A stretch of DNA of 63,707 nucleotides from Shewanella glacialipiscicola (lineage in GTDB: Bacteria > Pseudomonadota > Gammaproteobacteria > Enterobacterales > Shewanellaceae). This document shows positions 54,221 through 63,707 of this stretch, in pieces; positions within the stretch are counted from its first letter, which is position 1, and each line of letters begins with the position of its first letter. A program made the translations under genes and the position numbers. The notes under the pieces are model-generated. The model saw only the letters and a program-made list of their open reading frames with translations, had not been told where the DNA came from and did not search any database. The stretch lies in assembly GCF_023283485.1 (NCBI RefSeq), contig NZ_JAKILU010000023.1, positions 1 through 63,707 of the forward strand, given 5' to 3'.

Positions 54221-54938
54221 CGATAACTCCTACTAGTAAATTACATCGGCTTTATGCCAGATAATGGCCATGCCCTATATCAACCTAAGTGCTACATGTT
54301 TGGTTTGCCTGACAGTCGGCTTACGAAAGAAGCCGTCTCATTTGTACCGTGGCACCAATCCATTAAACGCCTAAAAGCGTCTTTTTATGCACTTAATTAA
54401 CATAAATAGCAACAGTTAGTTTTATGTTAACTTTTATGACTAATCATTAACGCCATATATTTTAAAAAAATAAGCATTAAAATATAATGAGTTAACCATA
54501 GAGCAGGAGGGATAGGATGATGAAAAATAAATACTCAAGCAGCGTGTTTAAAGATGTAGTTATATGCAACATAAAAATGTAGTGCTTTTAGATATTGAAC
54601 CTAATCAGGAAGGGCAGGCAGAACGCTTAAATAACAAGGTACACTTAAGTAGATATTGTGGCTTATCAAACCCAATGCGTTTTGAGTGTTAGCGAAATCA
54701 TCAACTTAGAAAAATTGTTCGCATTAAGCAACGTCAAATACTCAAATTTTCTGACTTTAAGCGCAAAGCAGGTAAAAAGGTCATCATCGGAGAGCAAAAT
54801 AAAATTTCGTTTTTGATTAATATTTTTATAATTAAAAGTGTCATGATTATCTATGGTTTACAGGCTTGAACAGAGTCATTATGACTAGCCACAAAGTTCA
54901 GCTGAAAGCCGATATTACGAGCTAGACAAGAGACTGAT
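54221..54938. other. Intergenic region between dmsH and gdhA
   Basis: About 720 AT-rich bases holding the gdhA promoter. Several short interrupted frames read on the plus strand (for example LKIVRIKQRQ-like basic pieces near 54.7 kb) and look like decayed sequence. No gene, terminator or known repeat recognised. Confidence 0.4.
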
Positions 54939-55391
54939 TTAATTACGCCCCATATTTTGGCGTGATGTACGGTTTTTTTTACGTATGCTCTCAAGTCGAG
55001 ACATAGCTGTAATGATATAAGAGCTCTTTTGAATATGAGTTATATCACTACAACTTTTTTGCTTATTTATCTTGTTAGCAAAGTAAACCGCAATAGATAA
55101 AATCAATTGCTCTGCTTGGGTCAATGTGTGATGTTCTATTTCTTTTATAAAAAGTAAATAGAAGCATTGAAAAAAATAATCAAATACTTGATTTTGATCT
55201 ATTTTAAAGTCTTTATTATTTATCTCTGCAGGTAATTCAACCATAGCGGCAATGAGAGTACAGAGAGTGGTTCTATTTGTTACTCCCACAAAAAAATCAT
55301 TAATGGCGCTATCTTGACTTAAGTATATCTCTAATTTATGAGCAAACTCTGCTTTGTTCCATTGTGCAGCCACTGACCGAATCACACTCAT
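54939..55391 (-). CDS. dmsH: DmsH-like accessory protein
   Basis: 150 residues, helical, no signal or heme motif. It stands last in a dmsEFABGH-type operon, where Shewanella has dmsH of unknown role. Name is from position and size, not from a motif. 15 bases separate it from the dmsG-like gene. A regulatory or chaperone-helper function is possible. Confidence 0.6.
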   Translation of the reverse strand: MSVIRSVAAQWNKAEFAHKLEIYLSQDSAINDFFVGVTNRTTLCTLIAAMVELPAEINNKDFKIDQNQVFDYFFQCFYLLFIKEIEHHTLTQAEQLILSIAVYFANKINKQKSCSDITHIQKSSYIITAMSRLESIRKKNRTSRQNMGRN

Positions 55392-55406
55392 ATAACATAC
55401 CTTATT

Positions 55407-56066
55407 TTAACGAAATAGACGCATCGGCATAGGTACTACATTCGTAGTGTGGGCAAGGACTGATTCAAAATCTTGGGCAAGAAGAGCAATCGCCCTATAA
55501 AAATCCGTTTGTGCATGTTTAATAGCGAGTTCATGACAGCGTCCAGACCATGGCAACATATGTTGTTGTAGCAAAATGACGAGTGTATCTTTCGCTAATG
55601 TATTATTAGGCTCATCTAATAACTGTTGCAATAGTAAATCAATAGCGGAATAAAACAATGCTATATGGTCTAATGGCTGGTTATATTTCAACTCAAATTT
55701 AATGCCTACTTTTTTATAGAAGTTAATGAGCTGAATAGTCGATTGGTCATTTAAAATTTGTTGTTCACCCAAATATACCGAGCCCCAAGGCATAGCACTG
55801 GGTTCGCCGGGTCCAAAATACAACTGACCGTAATCGAGCTTAATGTCGTTAATTTGTTCAGCTTGCCATGTTGATAGAAATTTATTTAATAGGATCTTAC
55901 CTTGTGTATTATGTTCTGAACTTATCAATATTGGCCAACTTTGATCCAGCTGGTTGTCATTGAAATACTGTATAGATTCTACGGTGGGATAATCTAAAAA
56001 AACATTATGTAATAAACGTGCGATAGCATGTAGTTCAAGATATATATCAGTCGTTTTATTGGTCAT
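55407..56066 (-). CDS. dmsG: TorD/DmsD-family molybdoenzyme chaperone
   Basis: 219-residue all-helical protein of the TorD family; the signature YGQLYFGPGEPSAMPWGSVYLG is at about residues 79-100. It binds the Tat signal of DmsA and holds it for cofactor insertion. It is separated from dmsB by a 56-base gap with a strong hairpin. AGGAAACC ribosome site. Confidence 0.85.
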   Translation of the reverse strand: MTNKTTDIYLELHAIARLLHNVFLDYPTVESIQYFNDNQLDQSWPILISSEHNTQGKILLNKFLSTWQAEQINDIKLDYGQLYFGPGEPSAMPWGSVYLGEQQILNDQSTIQLINFYKKVGIKFELKYNQPLDHIALFYSAIDLLLQQLLDEPNNTLAKDTLVILLQQHMLPWSGRCHELAIKHAQTDFYRAIALLAQDFESVLAHTTNVVPMPMRLFR

Positions 56067-56081
56067 TATGGTTTCCTGTAT

Positions 56082-56113
56082 TTAAATAGATGCCCAGAAG
56101 GGCATCTATTTAA
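56082..56113 (-). promoter_or_regulatory. Intercistronic hairpin between dmsB and dmsG
   Basis: TTAAATAGATGCCC (56082-56095), loop of four, GGGCATCTATTTAA (56100-56113): perfect 14-base stem. In the mRNA it follows the dmsB stop and precedes the chaperone gene. It may stabilise the upstream message, or reduce read-through to the chaperone genes. Confidence 0.65.
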
Positions 56114-56122
56114 TGAGTCGTG

Positions 56123-56785
56123 TTAAACTTCAGAATAATTCAACACTTCACCTTGGCGGCCACCATTCTTGTTCGCTTTAATGATCAAGTTTGGTGAGGT
56201 AATACTTTCTGGTGGTAGTGGTGCCATATGTCCATCGCCATTACCATATTTAGCACGTAAGTTTACCATCGTATCAAAGTCCAGTGCACGTAATGGGCAT
56301 GAACCGACACAAATAGGTTGCTTTCCTTCTGCTAATCGATCGTAGCAACCATCACATTTCGTCATCACTTTTCGCTGTGGATCTAATTGTGGTGCGTCGT
56401 ACGGGCAAGCTTCAGCACAGCTATTACAACCAATACATAAATCCGTGTGGACAAGGACTAATCCATCTTCACGGCGTTTATGCATCGCGCCAGTGGGGCA
56501 AGCTTTAACGCATACTGGTTCGTTACAATGGTTGCAACCAATAGAGGTGTAGTAGGCGAAAATATTTTGCTCGAAACTACCATCCGCATTTGTTGACCAG
56601 CTACCACCTCCATATTCATAAACTCGACGCCAGTTAATACCTTCTAATGCAGGAACCCCTTGTTCGATAGGGTTAGTTTTGCGGATAATATCACCTTGTC
56701 TGTCTTTACAAGAGATATGACACGCTTTACAGCCAGTGCACTTGGTGGTATCTAAATAAAAACCATATTGAGTTTGTTCTGTCAT
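56123..56785 (-). CDS. dmsB: DMSO reductase iron-sulfur subunit DmsB
   Basis: 220 residues with four 4Fe-4S ferredoxin motifs: CTGCKACHISCK, CNHCNEPVCVKACP, CIGCNSCAEACP, and CDGCYDRLAEGKQPICVGSCP. It lacks a signal and should travel with DmsA. Relays electrons from the DmsEF conduit to the molybdenum site. No dmsC-type membrane anchor is encoded, as in the extracellular Shewanella system. Confidence 0.92.
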   Translation of the reverse strand: MTEQTQYGFYLDTTKCTGCKACHISCKDRQGDIIRKTNPIEQGVPALEGINWRRVYEYGGGSWSTNADGSFEQNIFAYYTSIGCNHCNEPVCVKACPTGAMHKRREDGLVLVHTDLCIGCNSCAEACPYDAPQLDPQRKVMTKCDGCYDRLAEGKQPICVGSCPLRALDFDTMVNLRAKYGNGDGHMAPLPPESITSPNLIIKANKNGGRQGEVLNYSEV

Positions 56786-56799
56786 TTTTAATTACTCCA

Positions 56800-59316
56800 T
56801 CAAGCGCTAGCAATTTGTACACGGTTTGTGTGTTGTGGGTTACCTTTGGCAAAAGGACTTGGCTGGTAACGAGTTAGAGTATTGATACATCCACCAATGT
56901 CGATGATATGACCTGACGGACCGACTCTTCCTGAAGGGTCGGGTGTATACCAAGCTCCTTGGCCAAGGGCAAGCACACCGGGTGCTACACGTGGGGTGAC
57001 CCTGACTGGTAACTCTATGGTGCCGCGTTTACTCCAGATAAGGACTTTTGATCCTTGAGTAAACCCTTTTTTGTAGGCATCGCCAGGATTCATCCATACA
57101 GCATCCTCAACAGCTTCACGTAACCAAGGGACGTTGTGATAACTTGAGTGTGTACGGCCTTTAGTGTGATATCCCATTAATTGGAATGGATAATCTTCAG
57201 ATGTTTCATCATCCTCATAACCTTCCCAAGTCGCTTGGTACATCGGAATACTAGAGATGTAATCGCCTTTGACTTCATCGTTAAATTCCCATTCGGCGCC
57301 TTTTTGCGCCATTTGTAATGAGAAAATTTCGATTTTTCCTGATGGAGTATTTACCTTACCAGCCCCATTAATGTAGCTCTCTAATGCTACTGTCGCTTTA
57401 CCATCAAATGCGCGGAATACCCCTTGTTTTTGCGCTTCTTCGTATGTGCTAGGAAGCGGTGGGATTGCGTTAGCATTGTTACTATTTGTGCGCGTTTTTT
57501 CGTAAAGCTCAGCTAGCCATCCCGCTTCATCTTTACCTTCAGTGTACTCTCCAAGCTTACCCATTTTGTCTGCAATTAATGCACACATATCGTACATTGA
57601 TTTACATTCCCAAAGCGGGTCAATAGCGGCTTTCATTGCCACTAAATAGCCCATAATACCCGAGGCATAGCTGTCATTTACTAAGTCGTTTGACTCTAGC
57701 CACGAAGTATCTGGCAAGAGGATGTCAGCAAATTTAGCCGATGGTGTCATCCAGCAATCACACACAACGATGAATTCACACTTGGTATCATCTTCAAGTA
57801 TTTTAGCGATACCGTTTGAATCTGAATGCTGATTAATAAGCGCATTTGAGTTAAGGGCAAAGATAGCTTTTAGATCAGCACCGAGTGGCGTATCTAAGTC
57901 AGCAGTGCCTCTAATTCCGTCTTTTCTAGCAGTCATTTCATGACCGCGCTCAATCGCATCGGGGAAAGTAAAGAACGAGATAGATTCTTTTACTGGGTTA
58001 GATAAACCCGACATTCCGCTATTACTGAGGCTTCCTTGACTTGGAAGTGCACCATTACTCACACCTGGCTGGCCGACTTTACCGGTTAAGAAAGACAACA
58101 TGTAGCAAGAACGCATTGCTTGCTCGCCATTTGCGTGTCGGTTTACTCCCGCGCCTGTGATAATGAAAGGGGCACGTGCATTCATTATCTTGCTAGCGAT
58201 TTTCTTAATATTGGTTTCGGATATACCACATACTTTAGCTGCCCAGCTTGGTGTTCTAGGACCTTTTGTAGAGAAGGTTCCTTCGCCTAAAATATAATCT
58301 TTGTAGTTATCATCAGGATTAATATAGGGCACATAGGCTAGTTTCTTTGGATCTCCTGAGGCTTGGAACTCCGCTTTTAATTTAATCAACGAGTCTTTGT
58401 CATAACCAACACAAAACTTGTCTAAAAAGTTTTTCGAATTGCTGTCTACCCAACCTGAGCTTATCATTTCATAGGCAATGCCTTCTGCTAATGCAGCATC
58501 CGTACCCGGGCGGATAGGGAACCAGTTATCCTCTTTTCCGGCCATTGAGTCGGTATAACGAGGATCAATCATGATGATTTCAAGTGCATCATTTGCCTTG
58601 ATAGCTTGTAAGAAATCATAGCCTTCACCTGATCCAGATTGGCGCATTTCACTGGGGTTGTAACCCAAGCCAATAAATAAATCACTGTCTTTTAATGACA
58701 GTAAAATAGAACCTGAAGTACTACCAAAGCCGGTTGCAGCAGCGGCTTCATTTTGTTGCGCCCAAGAATAGTTACCATAAATATTAAGGAAACCACCATT
58801 GAGATTTAAGATACGATTAAAACAGTTTGAACTAGAGAACCCATAGTAGGCGCCTGTTCCATAAAGTTTTAATATCGATTTATTGCTATATTCACTAGCA
58901 ATACGTTGCAGTTCGCTTGCTACCGTCGATGCGGCTTCATCCCAGCTAATCGGAACAAATTTTCCTTCACCGCGTTTACCAACCCGTTTCATTGGCGTTT
59001 TTAGACGATCTGGCGCATAAGTGCGTTGTCGTAAAGAGCGACCGCGTGCACAAGCACGGATTTGATGGTTAACCCCATATTCATCAGTGGTTTCGTTATC
59101 TGCTTCAACACGCGTGATAATCCCATCGCTACTAAACACTTTTACAGGGCAGTTTGAGCCACAGTTAACTAAACAAGCTGACCAACTGATACTCTCATCC
59201 GCTACCGGTGGTGGCGTAGGTGTGACATTGGCATCATCAGAGCCTGTTTTACAACCCGTAAGAGAAGCGGCACAGCTTAATGCGGCACTGGCTTTTAAAA
59301 AACTTCTACGTTCCAT
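56800..59316 (-). CDS. dmsA: DMSO reductase catalytic subunit DmsA, Tat lipoprotein
   Basis: 838 residues from ATG 59316 (AGAGG about 8 bases upstream); a frame from 59337 only adds seven residues. The start carries a Tat motif (RRSFLK, Arg3-Arg4) followed by a lipobox (LTGC, Cys22), so the folded enzyme is exported and lipid-anchored. The body matches E. coli DmsA: four-cysteine FS0 motif beginning CLVNCGSNC and ending CARG, GKFVPISWDEA, NPSEMRQSGSG with the likely Mo-ligand Ser, RPGTDAALAEG, and PSPFAKGNPQHTNRVQ at the end. Reduces DMSO or similar, most likely outside the cell. Confidence 0.93.
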   Translation of the reverse strand: MERRSFLKASAALSCAASLTGCKTGSDDANVTPTPPPVADESISWSACLVNCGSNCPVKVFSSDGIITRVEADNETTDEYGVNHQIRACARGRSLRQRTYAPDRLKTPMKRVGKRGEGKFVPISWDEAASTVASELQRIASEYSNKSILKLYGTGAYYGFSSSNCFNRILNLNGGFLNIYGNYSWAQQNEAAAATGFGSTSGSILLSLKDSDLFIGLGYNPSEMRQSGSGEGYDFLQAIKANDALEIIMIDPRYTDSMAGKEDNWFPIRPGTDAALAEGIAYEMISSGWVDSNSKNFLDKFCVGYDKDSLIKLKAEFQASGDPKKLAYVPYINPDDNYKDYILGEGTFSTKGPRTPSWAAKVCGISETNIKKIASKIMNARAPFIITGAGVNRHANGEQAMRSCYMLSFLTGKVGQPGVSNGALPSQGSLSNSGMSGLSNPVKESISFFTFPDAIERGHEMTARKDGIRGTADLDTPLGADLKAIFALNSNALINQHSDSNGIAKILEDDTKCEFIVVCDCWMTPSAKFADILLPDTSWLESNDLVNDSYASGIMGYLVAMKAAIDPLWECKSMYDMCALIADKMGKLGEYTEGKDEAGWLAELYEKTRTNSNNANAIPPLPSTYEEAQKQGVFRAFDGKATVALESYINGAGKVNTPSGKIEIFSLQMAQKGAEWEFNDEVKGDYISSIPMYQATWEGYEDDETSEDYPFQLMGYHTKGRTHSSYHNVPWLREAVEDAVWMNPGDAYKKGFTQGSKVLIWSKRGTIELPVRVTPRVAPGVLALGQGAWYTPDPSGRVGPSGHIIDIGGCINTLTRYQPSPFAKGNPQHTNRVQIASA

Positions 59317-59349
59317 AGATATATCCTCTCGTATCATAAACGATGCGTC

Positions 59350-61359
59350 TTAGCGCAATTTGTAGGTAAACGACAGCATCACTTGGTGTGCGTTGTAGTT
59401 ATGGTTGATATCGCCCAAGGTAATCATCCCCGGAATATCATTAACCCCTACGTTAGCTGCATCGGTATCGAAATAGCGTTCATAGCGGTAAGTTAATTTG
59501 AGTGCCATTTGTTCACTCAGGGCATAATCTGCATACATGCTGGCACTGTGGTTATATGAGTAATAATCGCCATAAGTGCTAAACGTATTTGCATTGCCCA
59601 CATTGTTATAAAGTAGGGTGTCACTAATAGAATTACTGAATAAGTAATCTATCCCCAGCGTCAAACTGTCTTGCATTAATCCGCTGTAGCTTAAACCTGT
59701 ACCTAGATTGATAAATTCATCTTCAATATCGTCCTGCCAATCGGCTGAACTAAAGCTTTGGCTACCTACTTGATGAGAGTTAATCCACTGTTGGCTTCCA
59801 TACACATAACCATCGACATACTGATTAAATTGGATATTTAAATTAACGTCATAGCCATAATCTTCTGATTCGGTTAATCCTATCTTGGTGTTGTCATATT
59901 CGTCTTTGGCATAACGCGTTGTAACGTCAAGGCTCATCCAGTCTGTGGGGGTGTGGATGACTTTAAGTTCAAATGCATTGCGGTCACGATCAGCGAGGTA
60001 GTACTTACGTAATAAGCTGTTGTTTTCTGATGAAGTGAGCGTACTTGCTTCGTATAGAGATCCACTGCGGTTGGCGTGTTCTACTTTGAGGTTAACGTTG
60101 AAGTTGTCGACAGCACGAACATTAAACTTCATCCATAAATTATCGTCATTCGTTTGTTCTCGATCGCTAAAAGTACGCTCGATTTCTTTACGATCGTAGC
60201 CAGTTTGTAAGCGATAACCACTGGCAATACGGTAGCTTGCGTTGACTTTATAAGTATTACGCTCTAAATCGCGAGGGGTGTTTTGTCTAAAAGCTCCGGT
60301 TAAGCTATTAAAGTTGTATTGAGCAAACTCGGCGCTAGAGCTTTGGTTATCACGTTTACTGTAATCAATGCTGCCACCTAAACGTAAACGGTTAGTGAGC
60401 ATTGAAGTCAGCGCAAAGCGGCCGTCTAACGTATCGACTTGACCATCCCAGTTTTGCAGTGGATTACCGCTCATTTGGATTAGATTTTCATCTTGGATCA
60501 TACGACCACTGACAATACGTCCATTCATTACTGTTCGGTCGAGTTGGTATTGACCAGATAACGATACTTGATGAGCTTGATTATCTGGGGCAGCCGAATA
60601 CACATCATTAACATATGGAAGGCTTAGATTATCGATATTGTTTTCATAATAGCTGCCAAAATAGCTCAACTCAGTTAACCAGTTATCCCCTAATAAGTGC
60701 AGCCCGGCATCTAATTGTTGAGTCGTTGAGTCTATTGGTAAGCCAAAATTTATAGGATTAGGAGATACGAGGCTACTGGACTGATATCCTGTTTTATCTT
60801 CTTGATTATATTTAACAAACATGCCATAAAAATCTTGACCATATTTAAATCCTAAACCAACTTTTTCACGTTGTTTATTTAAATCAAATTCATTAATACT
60901 GTTATAAGGCGTTAATAGGCCATTATTATGCCAAAGTGAACTTTGAACATCGCCAGCCTTATAGGTATTAATAGAATCAATATCTAGATTGATTTTATAC
61001 AAACCCGCTTGGCCACCTGATAAGTGAACAAAACCATTGTCCATACCCAACTGGTAGGCTTGAATATTTGCGCGATAACCTGACTCACCTTGGTATTTAA
61101 TATCGCCGCTCACTGTTGCAATAGCACCATTGCTTGCTGTGCCAAAAGCGTTACCAGCATGAATATCATCAACGTCGTTATAACCCACAGCAAACGCAAC
61201 TTCACCTTGGTATCCAGCAGAAGTCGTACAGCGATTACATTCGTAATTTGTTGTATTCACAGACTCCATATTGGCATTACCTACTGCGAAGTTAGCCGCC
61301 ATAATAGGTGATGACATAGCTATCATGGATAAGGTGATTAAATTCAATTTAAATAACAT
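59350..61359 (-). CDS. dmsF: DmsF, MtrB/PioB-type outer-membrane beta-barrel
   Basis: 669 residues from the ATG at 61359, chosen because GGAGAG lies seven bases upstream and a typical signal follows (MLFKLNLITLSMIAMSSPIMA); frames from 61440 and 61374 overlap dmsE. After the signal comes Cys41-N-R-Cys44, the N-terminal CxxC of MtrB proteins, then a beta-barrel with repeated YG-rich strands and a final hydrophobic strand. It encloses the decaheme DmsE so that electrons cross the outer membrane. Confidence 0.88.
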   Translation of the reverse strand: MLFKLNLITLSMIAMSSPIMAANFAVGNANMESVNTTNYECNRCTTSAGYQGEVAFAVGYNDVDDIHAGNAFGTASNGAIATVSGDIKYQGESGYRANIQAYQLGMDNGFVHLSGGQAGLYKINLDIDSINTYKAGDVQSSLWHNNGLLTPYNSINEFDLNKQREKVGLGFKYGQDFYGMFVKYNQEDKTGYQSSSLVSPNPINFGLPIDSTTQQLDAGLHLLGDNWLTELSYFGSYYENNIDNLSLPYVNDVYSAAPDNQAHQVSLSGQYQLDRTVMNGRIVSGRMIQDENLIQMSGNPLQNWDGQVDTLDGRFALTSMLTNRLRLGGSIDYSKRDNQSSSAEFAQYNFNSLTGAFRQNTPRDLERNTYKVNASYRIASGYRLQTGYDRKEIERTFSDREQTNDDNLWMKFNVRAVDNFNVNLKVEHANRSGSLYEASTLTSSENNSLLRKYYLADRDRNAFELKVIHTPTDWMSLDVTTRYAKDEYDNTKIGLTESEDYGYDVNLNIQFNQYVDGYVYGSQQWINSHQVGSQSFSSADWQDDIEDEFINLGTGLSYSGLMQDSLTLGIDYLFSNSISDTLLYNNVGNANTFSTYGDYYSYNHSASMYADYALSEQMALKLTYRYERYFDTDAANVGVNDIPGMITLGDINHNYNAHQVMLSFTYKLR

Positions 61360-61373
61360 AAACTTGCTCTCCA

Positions 61374-62321
61374 TTAACGTTGCAACAAACTGCCCGCTGG
61401 ATGATTCGAACCATGAATTTTGCTGTGACAATTCAAGCAACTATTACCACCGCCAAATGCATCCATACCCGGTTCTGGAACAACACGACTGGCGTGACCG
61501 TCATCGGCATGACATTGTTGACATAACTGTGGTGCACGGCTTTCAAGCATATTTTCATTTACACTGCCATGGGGGTTATGACACGAGACGCAGTTTTCTG
61601 TTACAGGAGCATGTTCCCACAGGAAGGGGCCACGTTTTTCAGCATGACAGCTGTAGCAAGTATCATTAACGGTGGGTTGGATCAGTGCACTTTCACTCAT
61701 TGAACCATGAGGAGAGTGGCAATCTATGCAGGTCATCTGATTCCATTTCATTGGATGTGATGACCGCTTATTCATGCCCGCTTTTTCTTGGGTATGACAT
61801 GAGGTACAAGTATCATTTACACTCAGCTTATCCAGTGCGGGATCTTTAGCTGCATGAATTGTGTGACAATCGCTACAAGCGATTTCTTCTAAGTTATGAG
61901 TACTGGTATGCCACGCCATCTGTTTTGGATCATTATGGCACCCTTGGCAAACGGTATTTTGGGTGGGTGCGGATAATTGACTGTCTTTCCCAAAGGCAAT
62001 CATCGGTTCTTTACCACCACGATTATGATTACCTTGTGGGCCGTGACATGCTTCGCACTGCAAGCCCGCCATAGGCGATTTATTGTGATTAGTTTGACCG
62101 TGTACACCGTCAAATAGGCCCATCACTTTTTCATTCTTGCGGTGACACACTAAACAACTATCCGCACCTTTAGGAGAATATTTTCCTTCGGAAAATTTCT
62201 CATTTAGTTGCAATTCAAGTTGTTCTGAGTTGAGATTGTCCCACGGAGCTGCAATTGCATTAAATGCACATCCGTAAACTATGAGTGAAAGCATAAACAT
62301 GATCTGCTTACATACGTTCAT
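61374..62321 (-). CDS. dmsE: DmsE, decaheme MtrA-type c-cytochrome
   Basis: 315 residues with signal ([15 protein letters not shown]) and exactly ten CxxCH motifs: CLVCH, CEACH, CQGCH, CSDCH, CTSCH, CIDCH, CYSCH, CVSCH, CQQCH and CLNCH. This is the MtrA/DmsE class that inserts into the MtrB-type barrel and carries electrons from periplasmic c-cytochromes to the extracellular DmsAB. First gene of the dms operon. Confidence 0.92.
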   Translation of the reverse strand: MNVCKQIMFMLSLIVYGCAFNAIAAPWDNLNSEQLELQLNEKFSEGKYSPKGADSCLVCHRKNEKVMGLFDGVHGQTNHNKSPMAGLQCEACHGPQGNHNRGGKEPMIAFGKDSQLSAPTQNTVCQGCHNDPKQMAWHTSTHNLEEIACSDCHTIHAAKDPALDKLSVNDTCTSCHTQEKAGMNKRSSHPMKWNQMTCIDCHSPHGSMSESALIQPTVNDTCYSCHAEKRGPFLWEHAPVTENCVSCHNPHGSVNENMLESRAPQLCQQCHADDGHASRVVPEPGMDAFGGGNSCLNCHSKIHGSNHPAGSLLQR

Positions 62322-62458
62322 AGTATTACCTGCCTTATTAATAATGAGTACCTAATAAGTAGTAGTTTATTGGTAAGCCGTTTATTATTCCAATAATAAA
62401 ATTTTGAATAATAACAAATGTGATCGAGATCTATGGTTTGAATATAAGAAAGAAAACA

Positions 62459-62472
62459 TTGATCCAGATCAA
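62459..62472. promoter_or_regulatory. Perfect FNR box upstream of dmsE
   Basis: TTGATCCAGATCAA, matching E. coli-type FNR consensus TTGAT-N4-ATCAA. Centred 144 bases before the dmsE start. A CRP-like half (TGTGATCGAGATC, near 62419) lies between. Confidence 0.7.
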
Positions 62473-62925
62473 TGTTAATTTATTTTAAACTCTATTTATT
62501 AAATATATTTATAACTGTGATTCATATAACGATAATATTGAGTGAACTTTTTCATTTGATTTTTAATATACCGTAAAATATATTCTTATTGAGAATGAAT
62601 GCTATTACCTTATATTTATGCTTGGCAATAATGAGGTGCGTTCCTAACTTTAAAAATTACTCCATAACCATCCGGATAGAAGCGGTGTTTTATCAGTAAG
62701 CTACTTTATATCTTTAATCCAAGATAAGGTGAGTAAGGTAGGTATAAAAAATTACTGCGAAGGGCGTTTAATATTCTATTTATAGTTAATTTCCACGTTT
62801 CCAGTGCGCAGCTCAAGCGTCAGTTAAAAATAAATTGTTAACTGAGTAGAGTCAGTGTTGGAACTAATATTATCTAATGAGGTTAGGGGAGTCATAATTA
62901 AATCTGCCATAAAAGACTAATCCTT

Positions 62926-63060
62926 TCAGGTTTGCGAGTCGGTGGCTAACGCTGAACACGATTGCTGAACGTCAATAAGCTGCTCCGCACAGAATTGTTC
63001 GGCAGCGTCAAAAGAGAGGCCCGGTGGCAGCCCGAATACCTGTTGAAACTCCGCGGTAAA
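62926..63060 (-). pseudogene. C-terminal gene remnant, family unrecognised
   Basis: The minus strand reads a GC-rich open stretch (FTAEFQQVFGLPPGLSFD and on to TDSQT) ending in TGA. An in-frame TGA lies a few codons upstream and there is no start. It looks protein-like but I cannot name the family. Confidence 0.35.
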
Positions 63061-63653
63061 CAATTCTCAAAAGGAGAAATATCATCTTTATACATCAACA
63101 ATTGCATCGTCATTATCCAAGCCCATTAAATATTGAGTATCAAACTCATTATATTCCTCAAGAAGTGATTTACTGATGCTAACGCCTAAGTGCTGACCTT
63201 TGATCTCACTATGAAGATAGATATATCGAAATCTGCAATAAGATGGAAGCTATTGAATATCCAAATCCTAACGAAATTAATCCAAGCATCGAGAGCAACT
63301 CATTAAACTGGCTGGGGTATAGGAGATATGGGTTACAGATCGGATACTTTAATGTGTAGTGTGAAGATTAATGTCAAATAACATCAGAAAACATATCCCG
63401 AGTTTTAAAAAAGTCAGGCGGTGAAAACCGGGCTAAAAGCGCTCTTAATGATAAGTTTGCACCACAATAGTGCAAGCCTATCATTGAAATCACCATAATA
63501 CGTTGATTATATAGAATAAAAATCCAGATCCACGAAGTGAGACAAAAACCATTTGGAATGAGAAACCACACAGGCATATGCAGTGAAAACTCTGACAGCA
63601 TCAATTTAACATAATATACATTGTGCGCAGCTTTGTATGGAAGGGATTAGATG

Positions 63654-63677
63654 TGCCGATAAGTGTCGTTATCGGCA
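63654..63677. repeat. Inverted repeat near window end
   Basis: TGCCGATAA and TTATCGGCA with a six-base loop; exact nine-base arms. Could be a terminator of a gene outside the window, but no T run. Confidence 0.5.
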
Positions 63678-63707
63678 TTAGCGCGTCATTTCTCCTCGGC
63701 TCAGGCT

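Larger units (their letters stand above)
62473..63707. other. Window end without intact genes
   Basis: About 1.2 kb. It holds a gene remnant (62926-63060, minus), short interrupted frames including a 76-codon one at 63374-63604 (minus, unsupported) and an inverted repeat at 63654-63677. GC-richer pieces alternate with AT-rich ones, as in decayed foreign DNA. No full gene was recognised. Confidence 0.45.

Noticed and set aside
63374..63604. 76-codon minus-strand frame
   Set aside because: No start signals or known family; lies in decayed DNA.
1..63707. CRISPR array, tRNA or rRNA genes
   Set aside because: No regularly spaced repeats or RNA-gene signatures were noticed on reading either strand.

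Overview
The window looks like a stretch of chromosome from a low-GC marine gammaproteobacterium of the Alteromonadales (Shewanella/Colwellia/Thalassotalea-like). This rests on the AT-rich composition, TonB-linked carbohydrate-style outer-membrane uptake, and a complete Shewanella-type extracellular DMSO-reductase operon. That assignment is inference from gene content; there is no rRNA or marker gene. No tRNA, rRNA, CRISPR or intact insertion sequence was seen.

Region 1 (about 1-48.4 kb) is a large catabolic island built around CoA thioesters, hydrolases and flavin dehydrogenases. In order: a GcdH-like acyl-CoA dehydrogenase, DUF1330, nitrilase-fold protein, aldehyde dehydrogenase and GntR regulator (111-4640); a lipoprotein amine oxidase fused to cytochrome c (4829-6640); an orphan LeuC/LeuD-like hydro-lyase (7750-9770); divergent CoA transferase and HMG-CoA-lyase-like genes followed by GST and MDR reductase (10648-14741); VOC and bicupin proteins; a CopD-like membrane protein; an isochorismatase-type hydrolase with two PuuE-like deacetylases (18218-20780); enoyl-CoA hydratase and thioesterase; DUF1838; a seven-gene operon with an unknown protein, a methyltransferase, a small helical protein, two MmgE/PrpD proteins, a PaaK-like ligase and an amidase (23580-31549); a seven-gene operon with a HapK-like protein, SDR, third PuuE-like protein, CitE-like lyase, MaoC hydratase, acyl-CoA dehydrogenase and CoA transferase (31798-37706); another CoA transferase; a Crp/Fnr regulator; ETF subunits; a second DUF1838; an FAD dehydrogenase; a small protein; and a TonB-dependent receptor. 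I recognise no classical ring-hydroxylating or ring-cleaving oxygenase here. The gene set suggests uptake of a nitrogen-containing (amine, amide or cyclic imide) compound, hydrolytic opening, CoA activation and beta-oxidation-like breakdown, but the substrate is unknown.

The units in Region 1 are tied together by a recurrent 14-bp palindrome, TTGAY-N4-RTCAA (an FNR/FixK-type box), found upstream of most of them, often at about the class II distance from a plausible -10. A Crp/Fnr-family protein with the FNR-type recognition helix (ETTSR) but without the Fe-S cysteines is encoded inside the island at 39014-39715 and is the obvious candidate regulator; a chromosomal FNR is the alternative.

Region 2 (about 48.6-52.1 kb) carries a LysR regulator and an apbE-linked diheme lipoprotein with a candidate covalent-FMN motif. 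Region 3 (52.1-54.9 kb) has an NADP-glutamate dehydrogenase of visibly higher GC, next to a nested inverted repeat. Region 4 (54.9-62.5 kb) is a dmsEFABGH-type operon for extracellular DMSO respiration: decaheme DmsE, MtrB-like DmsF, Tat-lipoprotein DmsA, ferredoxin-like DmsB, TorD-like chaperone and DmsH, behind a perfect TTGATCCAGATCAA box. The last 1.2 kb holds only gene remnants.
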